From Calditrichota bacterium (GTDB lineage Bacteria > Zhuqueibacterota > Zhuqueibacteria > Zhuqueibacterales > Geothermadaptataceae): DNA of 64,000 nt. Shown here in pieces: positions 18,219 to 27,543 of the stretch. The translations under genes were made by a program, and so were the position numbers. How positions within the stretch are numbered: position 1 is the stretch's first letter; every line of letters starts with the position of its first letter. The notes below the pieces were generated by a model that was not told the DNA's origin, made no database searches, and worked only from the letters and a program-made list of their open reading frames with translations. The stretch is from contig QQUE01000002.1 in NCBI GenBank assembly GCA_008501765.1, positions 680,336-744,335 of the forward strand, in the 5' to 3' direction.

Positions 18219-19176
18219 CGCGAATAGCCTCCATCATGCTTGATTCGTCAGCTCTGTTTTGACCGGCAATATCGTACGCCGTTCCATGGTCGGGAGATGT
18301 GCGAATAAATGGAAGTCCGCACGTATAATTTACTCCCCTGCCCCTGGAAAATATTTTAAATGGAATTAGCCCTTGATCGTGATACATGGTCATGCAGGCA
18401 TCATAGGCACTGTTTTCCGCGCCTCGGGAAAATAGTGCGTCTGCAGGAAATGGCCCCAAAACAGCAACCCCCTCCGCCTTCAATTTCGTGACAGCCTTTC
18501 CGATTACCTCTATTTCTTCGTCCCCTATTTTCCCTCCCTCACCTGCATGCGGATTTAAGGACGTGAGCACAATTTGTGGATTATTAATTTTAAACCGAAG
18601 TACCAGCTCTCGCTGCAGAATTTTCACTTTTTGACAGAGCATTTCAACCGATAATTGCGCAGCAACATCTTTAATTGGAATGTGGGTTGTTGCAACGGCT
18701 ATTCTAATTTTCCCGGCGATCATTAGCATGACCGGCAATTTATCGCCTGCCAGATGTGCTAAAAACTCCGTGTGTCCCGGAAAATTGAAACCCGCTTCCT
18801 GAATTGCATATTTAGAAATCGGGCTGGTTACGATAGCATCGATTTTATTTTCACTCGCCAGTTCCGCTGCCCGGACGATTGAAAGAGCGGCTATTTTTCC
18901 ACTGTTCTCCGTTGGGTGCCGCAGGTTAAAAACAGGCCCTGGTAGTCTGGATGGTTCAACGATTTTTGCGTTGATTCCATTTTCTTTAATTAGAGATTCC
19001 CAGCTCGTATTTTTAACTTTAGTGCTCCAAAAATCAAGGCTCTGCCGCGATCCGATAATTTGAAAATTAACCCGGGCCGCTCGTGGTAATTTAAGTAATG
19101 ATTTAATAATTACTTCTGGCCCAATTCCATTTATATCGCCGATTGTGATGCCAATCTGTACGGGCGATCTACTCAT
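18178..19176 (-). CDS. pdxA: 4-hydroxythreonine-4-phosphate dehydrogenase
   Basis: About 332 residues. Family marks are IGITIGDINGIGPEVIIK at the N-terminus, FPGHTEFLA with the metal-binding histidine, LNPHAGEGG, MYHDQGLIPFK and RTSPDHGTAYDIAG. The enzyme oxidises 4-phosphohydroxy-L-threonine in the DXP-dependent pyridoxal phosphate pathway; related PdxA2 enzymes act on four-carbon acid phosphates, so the pathway is likely but not certain. The ATG at 19176 is preferred over a TTG two codons upstream. Confidence 0.92.
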   Translation of the reverse strand: MSRSPVQIGITIGDINGIGPEVIIKSLLKLPRAARVNFQIIGSRQSLDFWSTKVKNTSWESLIKENGINAKIVEPSRLPGPVFNLRHPTENSGKIAALSIVRAAELASENKIDAIVTSPISKYAIQEAGFNFPGHTEFLAHLAGDKLPVMLMIAGKIRIAVATTHIPIKDVAAQLSVEMLCQKVKILQRELVLRFKINNPQIVLTSLNPHAGEGGKIGDEEIEVIGKAVTKLKAEGVAVLGPFPADALFSRGAENSAYDACMTMYHDQGLIPFKIFSRGRGVNYTCGLPFIRTSPDHGTAYDIAGQNRADESSMMEAIRVAISLGATNKTSR

Positions 19177-19292
19177 ATTCAAATCCAGTATTCATTGTTT
19201 GCTTTGACAATAATTAATCATCTTTACGCCAACATTCAATAAAATAAACTCTTTGGGGAGTAATTGCTTCGAGAGAAAAGTGATTTTTTAAT

Positions 19293-19433
19293 CTGAATTA
19301 TTCACAAACTGGTAAAAATGTGCCTGGCACTTCTACAAGTTACAAAAACACTTAAAAGCTACTTTGCTTAGTTAAATTTATAAAAATCAACTAAGTGCCA
19401 GGCACATCCACTGCGCTTTATGAATAATTCAGG
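19293..19433. repeat. REP/MITE-like palindromic element, copy 1
   Basis: About 141 bp with terminal inverted repeats (CTGAATTATTCA... / ...TGAATAATTCAGG) and two inner inverted cores, GTGCCTGGCAC at 19320-19330 and GTGCCAGGCAC at 19395-19405. The whole could fold into one long hairpin. Near-identical, in reverse orientation, to 63761-63902; a divergent relative is at 59305-59426. Non-coding. It fills most of the 334-bp gap between pdxA and the next gene. Confidence 0.85.
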
Positions 19434-19510
19434 TTAAATTTACTTTTAACCACGTTCCGCACGCAGCTTAATTGGTTCTGCCCTGGCAGTAAATTCATGG
19501 GTGTCATTTT

Positions 19511-20773
19511 TTACGTTTTACGTTTTTTCTTTTTCGCGGCAGGGAATAAAACATTGTTTAAAATGAGTCGATATCCCGGAGAATTTTTATGCAGCACAAG
19601 CTGGGTTGGCGGATCATTGACCAGGTGTTGATAATCTTCCGGGTCGTGTCCGGCATAAAAAGTAAAAGTGCCCTGGCCAATATTGCCGTGAATATATTTG
19701 ACCTCATCGCTCCCTGGTTTTTCCGCCATAATTGTCACAGAACGTTTTATGAGACCTTTTTTAAATGCTGTCGTCTGCCCCATAAAACCTTTAATAACAG
19801 ACACATGATTTTGTGTGAGCATCGTCGGTACCGGGTCATATTTTGCTGAAAAAACGAAGAGATCAAAAAAATCGCTGCGCGGATCTCGCGGCCGCGGATT
19901 GTGCGTCGAAGGAACGTCTATATCAGAATATTCATAAACCAGGGGATTTTCAACGAGTGAAAAATTGTTGAATGCCACCGTCTTTCCGTAGTTGAGTAAA
20001 GCGGTTGCGTTACTCTGGGCCGGGTCGCCATCATAAATAGCTGCAACGATATCCACGCCCTCGGCTGCAAGCGCAATATCAAAAGAATCTGTTGCCGAGC
20101 ACATCGCAAAAACGAAACCGCCTGCATGTGCGAAACTTTTAATTTTTTTCGCTACGGCTAATTTAAGTTGACTAACTTTGGAAAATCCAAGTTTCGCGGC
20201 AACAGCCTCGTTAATCGTTTCCTGTTCTTTATACCAGGCTGTGTTGTGATAAGAAGCGTAAAATTTACCATACTGTCCGGTGAAATCCTCATGGTGCAGG
20301 TGCAGCCAATCAAACTTGTCAAGGTCGCCGCGCAGGACTTCCTCGTCCCACACTTTTTCATAGGGTACCTCGGCATAATTTAACGCCATTGTTACGGCAT
20401 CATCCCACACCTGTTTTGTTTCCGGGGTGTAAACCACAATTTTAGGTGTTTTTTCAAGAAGCACCACCTCCATATTTCCTGCTTCAATATCGGCATAAAT
20501 TTGCGTTATCAGCCCCGCCGAAACCTCTTCAAAACTTACGCCTCGCAAGCGTAATATTTGTAGTATTTCCGGATAATGGTCAGTCAGAAACGAGCCGCCG
20601 CGATAGTTGAGCAGCCATTCAACGTTCACCCCTTGTTCCAAAACCCAATAGGCAACACCATAGGCTTTCAAGTGATCCGTTTGCTTCAAATCCATATTAA
20701 TAAGAATTTTCTGGCTAAATACCGGCGGTGCAATAAAAAAAATTGTAAGCACGATTAATATTCGATTTTTCAT
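19511..20773 (-). CDS. Exported protein of the family mislabelled 'asparagine synthetase B'
   Basis: 420 residues from the ATG at 20773, which starts a clear signal peptide (MKNRILIVLTIFFIAPPVFSQ). The 28 extra codons upstream overlap the TPR gene and were rejected. The mature start, KILINMDLKQTDHLKAYG-AYW, and the later blocks LHLHHEDFTGQYGKF and GGFVFAMCSATD are those of proteins that databases in FCB bacteria often label asparagine synthetase B, though no glutaminase or synthetase motif is visible. GGFVFAMCSATD looks like a glutamine-amidotransferase-like nucleophile elbow. Function unknown; probably periplasmic. It ends the DUF4159-DUF4175-TPR series. Confidence 0.68.
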   Translation of the reverse strand: MKNRILIVLTIFFIAPPVFSQKILINMDLKQTDHLKAYGVAYWVLEQGVNVEWLLNYRGGSFLTDHYPEILQILRLRGVSFEEVSAGLITQIYADIEAGNMEVVLLEKTPKIVVYTPETKQVWDDAVTMALNYAEVPYEKVWDEEVLRGDLDKFDWLHLHHEDFTGQYGKFYASYHNTAWYKEQETINEAVAAKLGFSKVSQLKLAVAKKIKSFAHAGGFVFAMCSATDSFDIALAAEGVDIVAAIYDGDPAQSNATALLNYGKTVAFNNFSLVENPLVYEYSDIDVPSTHNPRPRDPRSDFFDLFVFSAKYDPVPTMLTQNHVSVIKGFMGQTTAFKKGLIKRSVTIMAEKPGSDEVKYIHGNIGQGTFTFYAGHDPEDYQHLVNDPPTQLVLHKNSPGYRLILNNVLFPAAKKKKRKT

Positions 20774-20807
20774 GGATTGGGGGATTCCATTTGAAGTTCG
20801 TTGAATT

Positions 20808-22619
20808 CTAAAGTTCCGCCGGGGATATTTTTCGCAACCTGGCGCGCGTTTCTTCAAGAAAAGTACTATAGGGATATTCGATTAAAATTTTATTTAAATA
20901 TTCTTTTGCTTCTGCCGCCCGTTCTGTTTTTATTAATAACTCTGCCAACATAAAATAGACTTCATCAACGAGCTCAGATTGTTGAAATTTTTCCGGGAAC
21001 AAACGCAAGGCTGTTTCCGCTTGCGCATCTTTTCCCTGTTCGATGAATAAAGAGATAAGTTCCACCAAGGCAACCGGGGCCAGCGCAGCCGACGAAAAGT
21101 TTGTGGCGATTTCCTGCAATTCAGACTCAGCATCACTCAATTTATTTTGAAATCGATGTTTTTTATAATCCGCATAATGTGCAAGAACACCGGTGCTATC
21201 TGCAAGGTTGTCATCAATTAAAAAAGAAAATTCAAGAGCATCATTTATCAGGTCGTTTGTAATATTCACCGAGGAAGCGCCCGGTTTAAGTTGTGAAAAA
21301 GTCTGTTTCGCTAAAGCATATTTTTTATTAACGAAATGCACTTCCGCCAATTTGTAATAGACCTGGTTTTTTGAGAGAATCTGTCCCGGATCGGTGGTTT
21401 GCAGCGCACGTTGATACCATTTTTCCGATGAACTGAACTCACCTTTTTGTAAATAGGCATCTCCCAATGCGAGCGCGGCTTTTCGCTTTAAATCGTGCGT
21501 TCGTCCATTTTTATAAAGCGGCTCAAAAACATCCGTTGCTTGTGCCGGTTCATGCAGTTCATTTAATAGAATCATGCCTTTCAAATAATTCGCCTCAAAA
21601 TGGGATGGATTACGCTCAAGAAATTTTTCAAGCATGCCTAAAGATTCGTTATATTTTTTCTGCTGCGAATAAATGAATGCTGTTTTAAAGGCAGCATCAT
21701 TAGCAAAGCGGCTATCCGGCCAGTCGTGCAAAAGCATTCGATAAGCTTGCAGCGCCGGATCGTATGCTTTTTGCCGAAAAGCTTCCTGGCCAAACTGATA
21801 TAAATATTGACCTGTTCGGTAATTTTTGCCATTTTTTTGAGCATGAATTTCAATTTGGTTTAATATGCGCAATGCTTCTTGCATTTGATTCATATTTTTC
21901 AGACTGTTGGCATAAAGTTGCAGAACCGGCAAATCTGGCGTCTTCTGGTCCCGGATAAACTTATTTATCTCATCAAGCACGCGCAAGCTATCAGACGAGT
22001 TCAAAAATGACAGAATTTGGGTTTCGATCCAGCGGATTTGTCGCGGACTCTTTTTGTAGTAATTTAAATATTCCTCCGTCGCTTTTGCTTTTTCACCCTG
22101 GTTGGAAAAAATACTCGCCAGCTCCACAGCAAAAATAGACGCATCGTTTATTTCCTTACGCCCGCGCTTATAAGTATCGATGGCTTCGTTCGGCAATCCC
22201 AAACTCAGAAATCCGTTTGCAATTTGAATATAAACCGCTGCATTGTGTGGAAAAAGAGCCTCTGTTTTTTGCCACTGTGCGCGCGCATCTTCAGTTCGCC
22301 CCATTTTGTACAAGGCCAATCCAAGATCGCTATTTCCGGCAACATCTGAAAAAACAGACAGGCGCTTTTTAACCACGGCCAGCAACTCGGGATATTTGTC
22401 CAGGCGCAGCAGATTTCTTTTCAGGCCCTGATAATAAGCATTGTTTTGCGGATACGCTTGCAATAAAGCCTCAAACTTTAGCGCAGCCTGATCGTATGCG
22501 CGCAATCGTTCATCTTGCAGGGCCGCGTTGTAAAGCCGGCTAAAATTTTTACTGTTTTGCGCATGGAGCGTAGTCGAGTTAACAAACAAAACCAAAGTTA
22601 TGAGTATAATTTTATTCAT
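20808..22619 (-). CDS. Exported TPR-repeat protein
   Basis: 603 residues with a signal peptide (MNKIILITLVLFVNSTTLHAQ). TPR-type helical pairs run almost end to end (for example AAVYIQIANGFLSLGLPNEAIDTYKRG and SRFANDAAFKTAFIYSQQKKYNESLGMLEKFL). Its start overlaps the stop of the DUF4175 gene by eight bases, so the two are translationally coupled. Such TPR proteins accompany MoxR/Bat-type envelope gene sets in FCB bacteria. Likely a periplasmic scaffold; partner unproved. Confidence 0.8.
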   Translation of the reverse strand: MNKIILITLVLFVNSTTLHAQNSKNFSRLYNAALQDERLRAYDQAALKFEALLQAYPQNNAYYQGLKRNLLRLDKYPELLAVVKKRLSVFSDVAGNSDLGLALYKMGRTEDARAQWQKTEALFPHNAAVYIQIANGFLSLGLPNEAIDTYKRGRKEINDASIFAVELASIFSNQGEKAKATEEYLNYYKKSPRQIRWIETQILSFLNSSDSLRVLDEINKFIRDQKTPDLPVLQLYANSLKNMNQMQEALRILNQIEIHAQKNGKNYRTGQYLYQFGQEAFRQKAYDPALQAYRMLLHDWPDSRFANDAAFKTAFIYSQQKKYNESLGMLEKFLERNPSHFEANYLKGMILLNELHEPAQATDVFEPLYKNGRTHDLKRKAALALGDAYLQKGEFSSSEKWYQRALQTTDPGQILSKNQVYYKLAEVHFVNKKYALAKQTFSQLKPGASSVNITNDLINDALEFSFLIDDNLADSTGVLAHYADYKKHRFQNKLSDAESELQEIATNFSSAALAPVALVELISLFIEQGKDAQAETALRLFPEKFQQSELVDEVYFMLAELLIKTERAAEAKEYLNKILIEYPYSTFLEETRARLRKISPAEL

Positions 22620-25600
22620 TATTTTGCATTTCTAATTCTTTTGTCAAAGCGTCGAAATACTGCTGAATCAGTTTTTTGTAATCTTTTGAATAATTTGCGC
22701 GCATCGCTCGGAGCAAGTCCCGCTGCAAAAGCGCTTTCTTTGAATCGCTTTCTTCCGGTAGGTTCCCGGGATCCAGGGCATGATAATCCTTGCCTGTTCG
22801 TGCTTGCCTTTTTTTACTGTATTCTTGTTTTCGAACCGATTTTTGCGCGTCGAGCATTCGGCTCAGTATGCGTTCCTGCCGTTCAATCGTTTTCGGATTG
22901 ACCTGTTGCGACTGCATCTCCCTGGCAGCTTCGCGCATTTCCTCGCCTATTTTTTCCAGGCTCCCGAGCAAATCTCCGCTTTCTTTTTGTGCTTGCATTT
23001 TTTCCAAAGCACGGCGCAGGGCTTCCTGTTGTGCAGCGAGGCGTTGTAATTGTCCCTGCTGCGATGGCGTCAATTGCCCCTGCATGCCCAATTGTTGTGT
23101 ACCCTGATTAATTCCCTGTTGCTGTTGCGACATCGCCTGCAATTGCTGTAAAAACTGGTCGAGCATTGAACCGCCGGCCGATGAACCCTGCATGTCTTGC
23201 ATGGCTTGTTGCAACTCACTTAAAGCGCCGTTGAGCGCCTGCATGGCTTTCTGCTGGTCTTGTGCCGATCTTCCACCCCGATTATTTTCCAACTCATTTA
23301 TAGATGACTGCATTTTTTGCTGCGCTTCACCAAATTTTTGCCCAATTTGTGGGGGAACAAAAAACGATTTTTCCGATAGTTTGTACATTTGCTCGCCTGT
23401 TCGCTGCATCGCCGAAAGCAAGTCCTGCTGCTGTTTCGCAATATCCCGATATTCCGTCGGATTTTGTTTTGCGGATAATTCAGACAATTGTTCCTGCTTC
23501 TTCGATAAGCGCAAGATATTTCGCCGGCTCTGTTTAAGCGCTTGCAATACCTCCGACTTCTGGTTTTGCTGCATCTGTTCCTGCGTTTTGGAAAGCGATC
23601 GTTGCATTTGCTGCAATTGTTGCGAAACGCGCTGCCCGGATTGCTGTGATTTTTGCTGGTCACCGGATTGCATGTTTTCGCTGGCTTCCTGCATTTCCTC
23701 AGACAACTGGTTTGCCTGTTCCTGGGCCTGTGTCAACGATTCTGTCGGCATTTTCATCTGCGGAAGTTCTTTAGCGCTTTGTTGTAATTCCTCGAGTTTC
23801 TGTTTGATGTTTTCTAAATTTTCGCTCTGCCCGGTTTGTTCCTCTGCCTGCTTTTGTAAATCTGATGCGTCATTTTCAACGTTCTTGTTTATTTCACTTT
23901 GTTTATCAATCATTTGCTCGGTTAGTTTTATCGCCTCATCCAACTTCTGTTCCGCTTCGAGCTGTTTCAGCAAATTGATCGTTTTTTCCATATTTTTAAT
24001 GAACTCTTCCTGGGATGCCTGAAAATCGTCGAGTTCATTTTGCATTTGTTTTGGATCCATTTTCTGCAGCGCATCCTGCATTTTCTGCATCATTTCCTGC
24101 AATTCCGGTGATGCTATTTTCTCCAGAAGTTCTTGCAATTCCTGATATTTTTCCAAGGTCTCCAGCGCCAGCATATCATTCTTGTCCAGCGTATCAACCA
24201 TTTTTTCAAGGTTTTCTTTGACTTCCTCCAACGCCTCCATCATTTCATTTTGTTGCGCCAGTGTTTCTTTGATCGCCTGCTCGTCTTCCCATTTCAGATC
24301 CTGATTTCTGCGAATATTTTGCAGCACATTGTCTATTTTTTCTTGAATATCACGGGCTTCCTCATAAACTTCTTCCATAGATGAACCCGCTTCATCTTGC
24401 ATCGCCCTTGATTCTGTAAAAAGTTCCTGAATGGATGGCAAGCGCAAGCGGTAGGTTTTACTGGTGGCGAGCTTGGGGCCAAAAACATTGTCGTTATCAT
24501 ACAAGCGCACAAAATATTCGACAGCATCCTCTGGAAAAATATCGAGTGGTGTTAAATCCCAAACTGTTGAGCTAAGTAGCGCGTTATCAAGTACTTTATA
24601 ATCCAGTTTTTTGAGAAATAGTGCGGAAGTGTCTCGCGCATTGTTTTTTATAAGTTGATATGCCAGTTCGAGTTTGGAAAAGCCGAAATCATCTTCCCCG
24701 AGGATTCGCAGCGCGACTTCCATACTTTCATCCAAATCCATATCTTTGCCGGGTGAATCGATTTCCACCAGTGGATATTGGTCTTCTTCTAACGAAATAC
24801 TGTACTCAATTGGTGATTGATTTGTCAAACCATGCTCATCATGCAGCCCAATTTTATACCGCACTGCCTTCGTGACCTTGAACTCACTTTGAAATTCTGC
24901 ATTGACGAGCTGCATTGCTCTTGCAGTTTCTTCGGAAAAAATCAAATTTGCACGTGCGACAGCTTTGTTGGGAACGATATTAATTTTTATTACAGAACCC
25001 GGCAAAACGCTGGCATCACCAATGTTTCGTTCCAAAGTGTCTGTTGTTAAGCCGGTATAGGCCGGCGGTTTTACGTAAAGCTGCAGCTGCAGTATTTCAG
25101 GTAAATCGATCACCTCAACAAAATAAGTTGGACTTTCCCACTTTCCGGCACGAACAGAATAGGAAAAAGAAGCACTCACATTGTCCATCGAATAGCTAAA
25201 ATTGCCCGAGGTCCCGTTGGCCAACAATTCGAGGGTGCTTACAATTTTTCCATGATTCGCTATCTGTAATAGCGGCACACCTGCGAAGTCACTACTAATT
25301 TTAGCCGAGACCTTAAATGCATCTCCGCGTGCGATTCGGATGTCACCGGGTTCAACTATAAATTTTATCGCCGATGAAGCAGGTTCACGCGCCGGGTGCA
25401 ATAGCATTTCAACCGCATTGGTATAGGTTGGCGTAAATGCGGAAAAACTTGCAACTGCAACAATCGACGTCATCAGGGCAGTTAAAGCCGCTTTTTGTAG
25501 TTTTTTATAGGAAAGACTTTTCAACAAATCGACTTTTTGAATCTTTTGAATAATTGTATCAAATGCCGCCAAAACAAATGGATTTTCTTTGTTTTCAGGT

Positions 25601-25950
25601 TGCTGCAGCAATTGAACAGCATTGCTCATTTCATCTTTTATCGATGGAAAGTGCTGACCTATCTCCAGTGCGGTTGCATCAATTGATGGCTGATTTCGAA
25701 AAATTGTGAGTTGGAAAATCGGAAAAATAATTTTTCGAACGCCAAAATAGAGCAACAAACAAAGGGATGTTATTGATATCAACCAACGGAAAATGAAATC
25801 GGACTTCCCTATTTTGTACAAAAACGGCAAACAGATGAAAACAGCCCCAGCCCAAAACAGAAGTTGCAGGCTCTGTTCGAAAAAAAATGCTGTTTTTTTT
25901 CTGTGCCGGTACTGGCCAATACGTCGATTTATTTTATTAAATGCATTCAT
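22612..25950 (-). CDS. DUF4175-family membrane protein with giant coiled coil
   Basis: 1112 residues. Hydrophobic segments near residues 25-80 and 150-172 anchor the N-terminus. A periplasmic beta-sandwich region (about 190-520) includes YVKPPAYTGL, the block typical of DUF4175. From about 530 to 1060 an extreme Gln/Glu/Met/Lys-rich heptad region (repeated LQ-MQ-, QQ, EEL-) predicts a very long coiled coil, and the tail is basic. It is flanked by DUF4159 and TPR genes, the arrangement found near MoxR-AAA/VWA clusters. Probably a structural or tethering envelope protein; biochemical role unknown. Confidence 0.78.
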   Translation of the reverse strand: MNAFNKINRRIGQYRHRKKTAFFFEQSLQLLFWAGAVFICLPFLYKIGKSDFIFRWLISITSLCLLLYFGVRKIIFPIFQLTIFRNQPSIDATALEIGQHFPSIKDEMSNAVQLLQQPENKENPFVLAAFDTIIQKIQKVDLLKSLSYKKLQKAALTALMTSIVAVASFSAFTPTYTNAVEMLLHPAREPASSAIKFIVEPGDIRIARGDAFKVSAKISSDFAGVPLLQIANHGKIVSTLELLANGTSGNFSYSMDNVSASFSYSVRAGKWESPTYFVEVIDLPEILQLQLYVKPPAYTGLTTDTLERNIGDASVLPGSVIKINIVPNKAVARANLIFSEETARAMQLVNAEFQSEFKVTKAVRYKIGLHDEHGLTNQSPIEYSISLEEDQYPLVEIDSPGKDMDLDESMEVALRILGEDDFGFSKLELAYQLIKNNARDTSALFLKKLDYKVLDNALLSSTVWDLTPLDIFPEDAVEYFVRLYDNDNVFGPKLATSKTYRLRLPSIQELFTESRAMQDEAGSSMEEVYEEARDIQEKIDNVLQNIRRNQDLKWEDEQAIKETLAQQNEMMEALEEVKENLEKMVDTLDKNDMLALETLEKYQELQELLEKIASPELQEMMQKMQDALQKMDPKQMQNELDDFQASQEEFIKNMEKTINLLKQLEAEQKLDEAIKLTEQMIDKQSEINKNVENDASDLQKQAEEQTGQSENLENIKQKLEELQQSAKELPQMKMPTESLTQAQEQANQLSEEMQEASENMQSGDQQKSQQSGQRVSQQLQQMQRSLSKTQEQMQQNQKSEVLQALKQSRRNILRLSKKQEQLSELSAKQNPTEYRDIAKQQQDLLSAMQRTGEQMYKLSEKSFFVPPQIGQKFGEAQQKMQSSINELENNRGGRSAQDQQKAMQALNGALSELQQAMQDMQGSSAGGSMLDQFLQQLQAMSQQQQGINQGTQQLGMQGQLTPSQQGQLQRLAAQQEALRRALEKMQAQKESGDLLGSLEKIGEEMREAAREMQSQQVNPKTIERQERILSRMLDAQKSVRKQEYSKKRQARTGKDYHALDPGNLPEESDSKKALLQRDLLRAMRANYSKDYKKLIQQYFDALTKELEMQNNE

Positions 25951-25958
25951 AATTGAAA

Positions 25959-26639
25959 TTAGTGTGAAAGGGCATAGACAATAACATTCGCACCAAACTG
26001 GAAAGCCAACTGTCGCACATTTTCCGGATTGCCGTGCACATCCGCTTCAGCCCAGCCATCCGAAATGTTGGTATTAAATGTATAGACGGCAACCAATCTG
26101 TTCTGATAAAAAAGACCAAAGGTTTTTCCCGGCCCGCCATCGTGTTCATGGATTTTAGGGACACCGTTTGCAAACTCAAAGACGTTGTGAAAAATCTCAA
26201 AATCGAATGGCAATTCTACCCAGTTTTCGTTAGGAAAAACCTTTTTTATTTGTTGGCGAAAGGCTGCATCCATTCCATAATCGTCATCCGCATATAAGAA
26301 CCCACCCGAGCTCAAATAAGTTCGCAGTTCTTCCGCTTCTGAATCAGAAAACTCTATGTTGCCGTGCCCGGTTATAAACAGAAACGGGTAACTGTACAGC
26401 GCATCTTCGCCAAGTTCAACATAGCGCTCTTCAGCCGCACAGCGAATATTGGTGTTTTGAGACAGAAATCGCAGCATATTCGGAATAATGGAGCGATCGT
26501 TGTACCAATCACCGCCGCCACCATATTTAATGCGCGCAATCGTGAACTCTGATTGATCCCATGAATTTTGAGCCTGCACGGGCTGTGCAGGAAAAAAACT
26601 GAAAATGAAGAATAAAAAGAAAAATTTCGTGAGATACAT
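25959..26639 (-). CDS. DUF4159-family exported protein
   Basis: 226 residues with a signal peptide (MYLTKFFFLFFIFSFFPAQPVQA). The mature part has the DUF4159 pattern: FTIARIKYGGGGDWY, SYPFLFITGHGNIEFSD, LRTYLSSGGFLYADDDYG and the terminal NVIVYALSH. The fold resembles a glutamine-amidotransferase-like alpha/beta domain, but no catalytic role is established. Eight bases separate its stop from the DUF4175 start, so they share a transcript. A ribosome binding site AGGAT precedes the ATG at 26639. Confidence 0.82.
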   Translation of the reverse strand: MYLTKFFFLFFIFSFFPAQPVQAQNSWDQSEFTIARIKYGGGGDWYNDRSIIPNMLRFLSQNTNIRCAAEERYVELGEDALYSYPFLFITGHGNIEFSDSEAEELRTYLSSGGFLYADDDYGMDAAFRQQIKKVFPNENWVELPFDFEIFHNVFEFANGVPKIHEHDGGPGKTFGLFYQNRLVAVYTFNTNISDGWAEADVHGNPENVRQLAFQFGANVIVYALSH

Positions 26640-26744
26640 TTATCCTGCTTTATTCATAAATATTTATTAAAATATTCTTAACCTATTGATAATTCGATAT
26701 TTGAGTTAAAATTTTCAGAAAAACTAAATTTTTTATTAAAATTA

Positions 26745-26830
26745 TCTCTCACAAAGCCACAGGACCCACAAAATTAAGTTTTATAAGTAGTTAAATATTT
26801 TCTTTGCGGACTTAGTGCCTTTGCGTGAGA
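26745..26830. repeat. Small inverted-repeat element with CACGCAAAG-type ends
   Basis: One end reads TCTCTCACAAAGCC (26745-26758) and the other, on the opposite strand, TCTCACGCAAAGGC, giving imperfect terminal inverted repeats around an AT-rich core. The CACGCAAAG...CGCAAAG motif is a recurrent intergenic repeat in many Gram-negative genomes. It is followed by attattcaggtt (26831 onward), also found at the ends of the GTGCCTGGCAC elements. It lies in the 209-bp gap between the DUF456 and DUF4159 genes, which holds nothing else recognised. Confidence 0.55.
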
Positions 26831-26848
26831 ATTATTCAGGTTATAACC

Positions 26849-27361
26849 TTAAAAAAATTTGTAGGCTGTTATTATCACCATTACCAAAGCTAAAATGAGT
26901 TTTGTAAATCGACCCCCAAGTGCACCGAGAAACGCACCAAATCCAACTTTGAATGCCAGATGAACATCCCTTTTGGTACCGTATTCCATCAGGGCTGCAC
27001 CCAGAAAAGCGCCTGCAAATGCACCGACCAGTGTACCGATTATCGGGACGACACCCGAGCCAATAATGGCACCGCCAAATCCACCGATGACGGCCCCCCA
27101 CATAGCATTTTTAGACCCACCAAACTTTTTGGTTGATGCTGCGCCGAAAAAAAACTCCACCACTTCACCAATCGCGGCAATTCCGAATAACATAACAATT
27201 AAAGAAATATTAAATGGCACAAAGTCGGTTAAAAATCCATGCAGTAAAACCATTCCGGCGATAATAAACGTGCCCGGTAAACCGATGGGAACAATTATTA
27301 TACTGCCGACCAAAATTAACCAAAAAAGAATATGCAAAGCAAATGAAGTTACTGTTTCCAT
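26849..27361 (-). CDS. DUF456-family membrane protein
   Basis: 170 residues, strongly hydrophobic, with Gly-rich helices. GAVIGGFGGAIIGSGVVPIIGTLVGAFAGAFLGA and IPIGLPGTFIIAG-type blocks are characteristic of DUF456. The ATG at 27361 with upstream GGAG is chosen over an earlier TTG-type start eleven codons upstream. Inner membrane; function unknown. It stands alone, with a hairpin terminator before it and a repeat element after it. Confidence 0.8.
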   Translation of the reverse strand: METVTSFALHILFWLILVGSIIIVPIGLPGTFIIAGMVLLHGFLTDFVPFNISLIVMLFGIAAIGEVVEFFFGAASTKKFGGSKNAMWGAVIGGFGGAIIGSGVVPIIGTLVGAFAGAFLGAALMEYGTKRDVHLAFKVGFGAFLGALGGRFTKLILALVMVIITAYKFF

Positions 27362-27443
27362 CGTTGCTTTTTCTCCAAACTCTTTATCCTGCAATCACGT
27401 GCGAATGAGCCGCTCAATCATTTTAAGTTCAACCCAAAACAAC

Positions 27444-27470
27444 AAAGCTCCTTCGATCTGAAGAAGCTTT
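27444..27470 (-). terminator. Hairpin terminator after the SurA-like operon
   Basis: AAAGCT-C-CTTC and GAAG-A-AGCTTT pair around a five-base loop, with T-rich sequence on both sides, so it may work in either direction. It lies about 75 bp past the stop of the first-listed PPIC protein and before the DUF456 gene. Confidence 0.6.
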
Positions 27471-27543
27471 TTAATTCAATGCGGTAATTATTGCGGACCG
27501 GCCGTCCATGGTTTCAAATCATACGGCTTTTTGAGGTCTGCGA

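Noticed and set aside
19511-20857. Start at 20857 giving a 448-residue protein, and an enzyme call of asparagine synthetase
   Set aside because: The longer start precedes a clear signal peptide and overlaps the upstream gene; no N-terminal glutaminase Cys or synthetase ATP motif is seen.
23192-24022. 276-codon Cys/Ser/Phe-rich plus-strand frame
   Set aside because: Antisense to the Gln/Glu/Met-rich coiled coil; its odd composition is simply the complement of CAG/GAA/ATG-rich codons.
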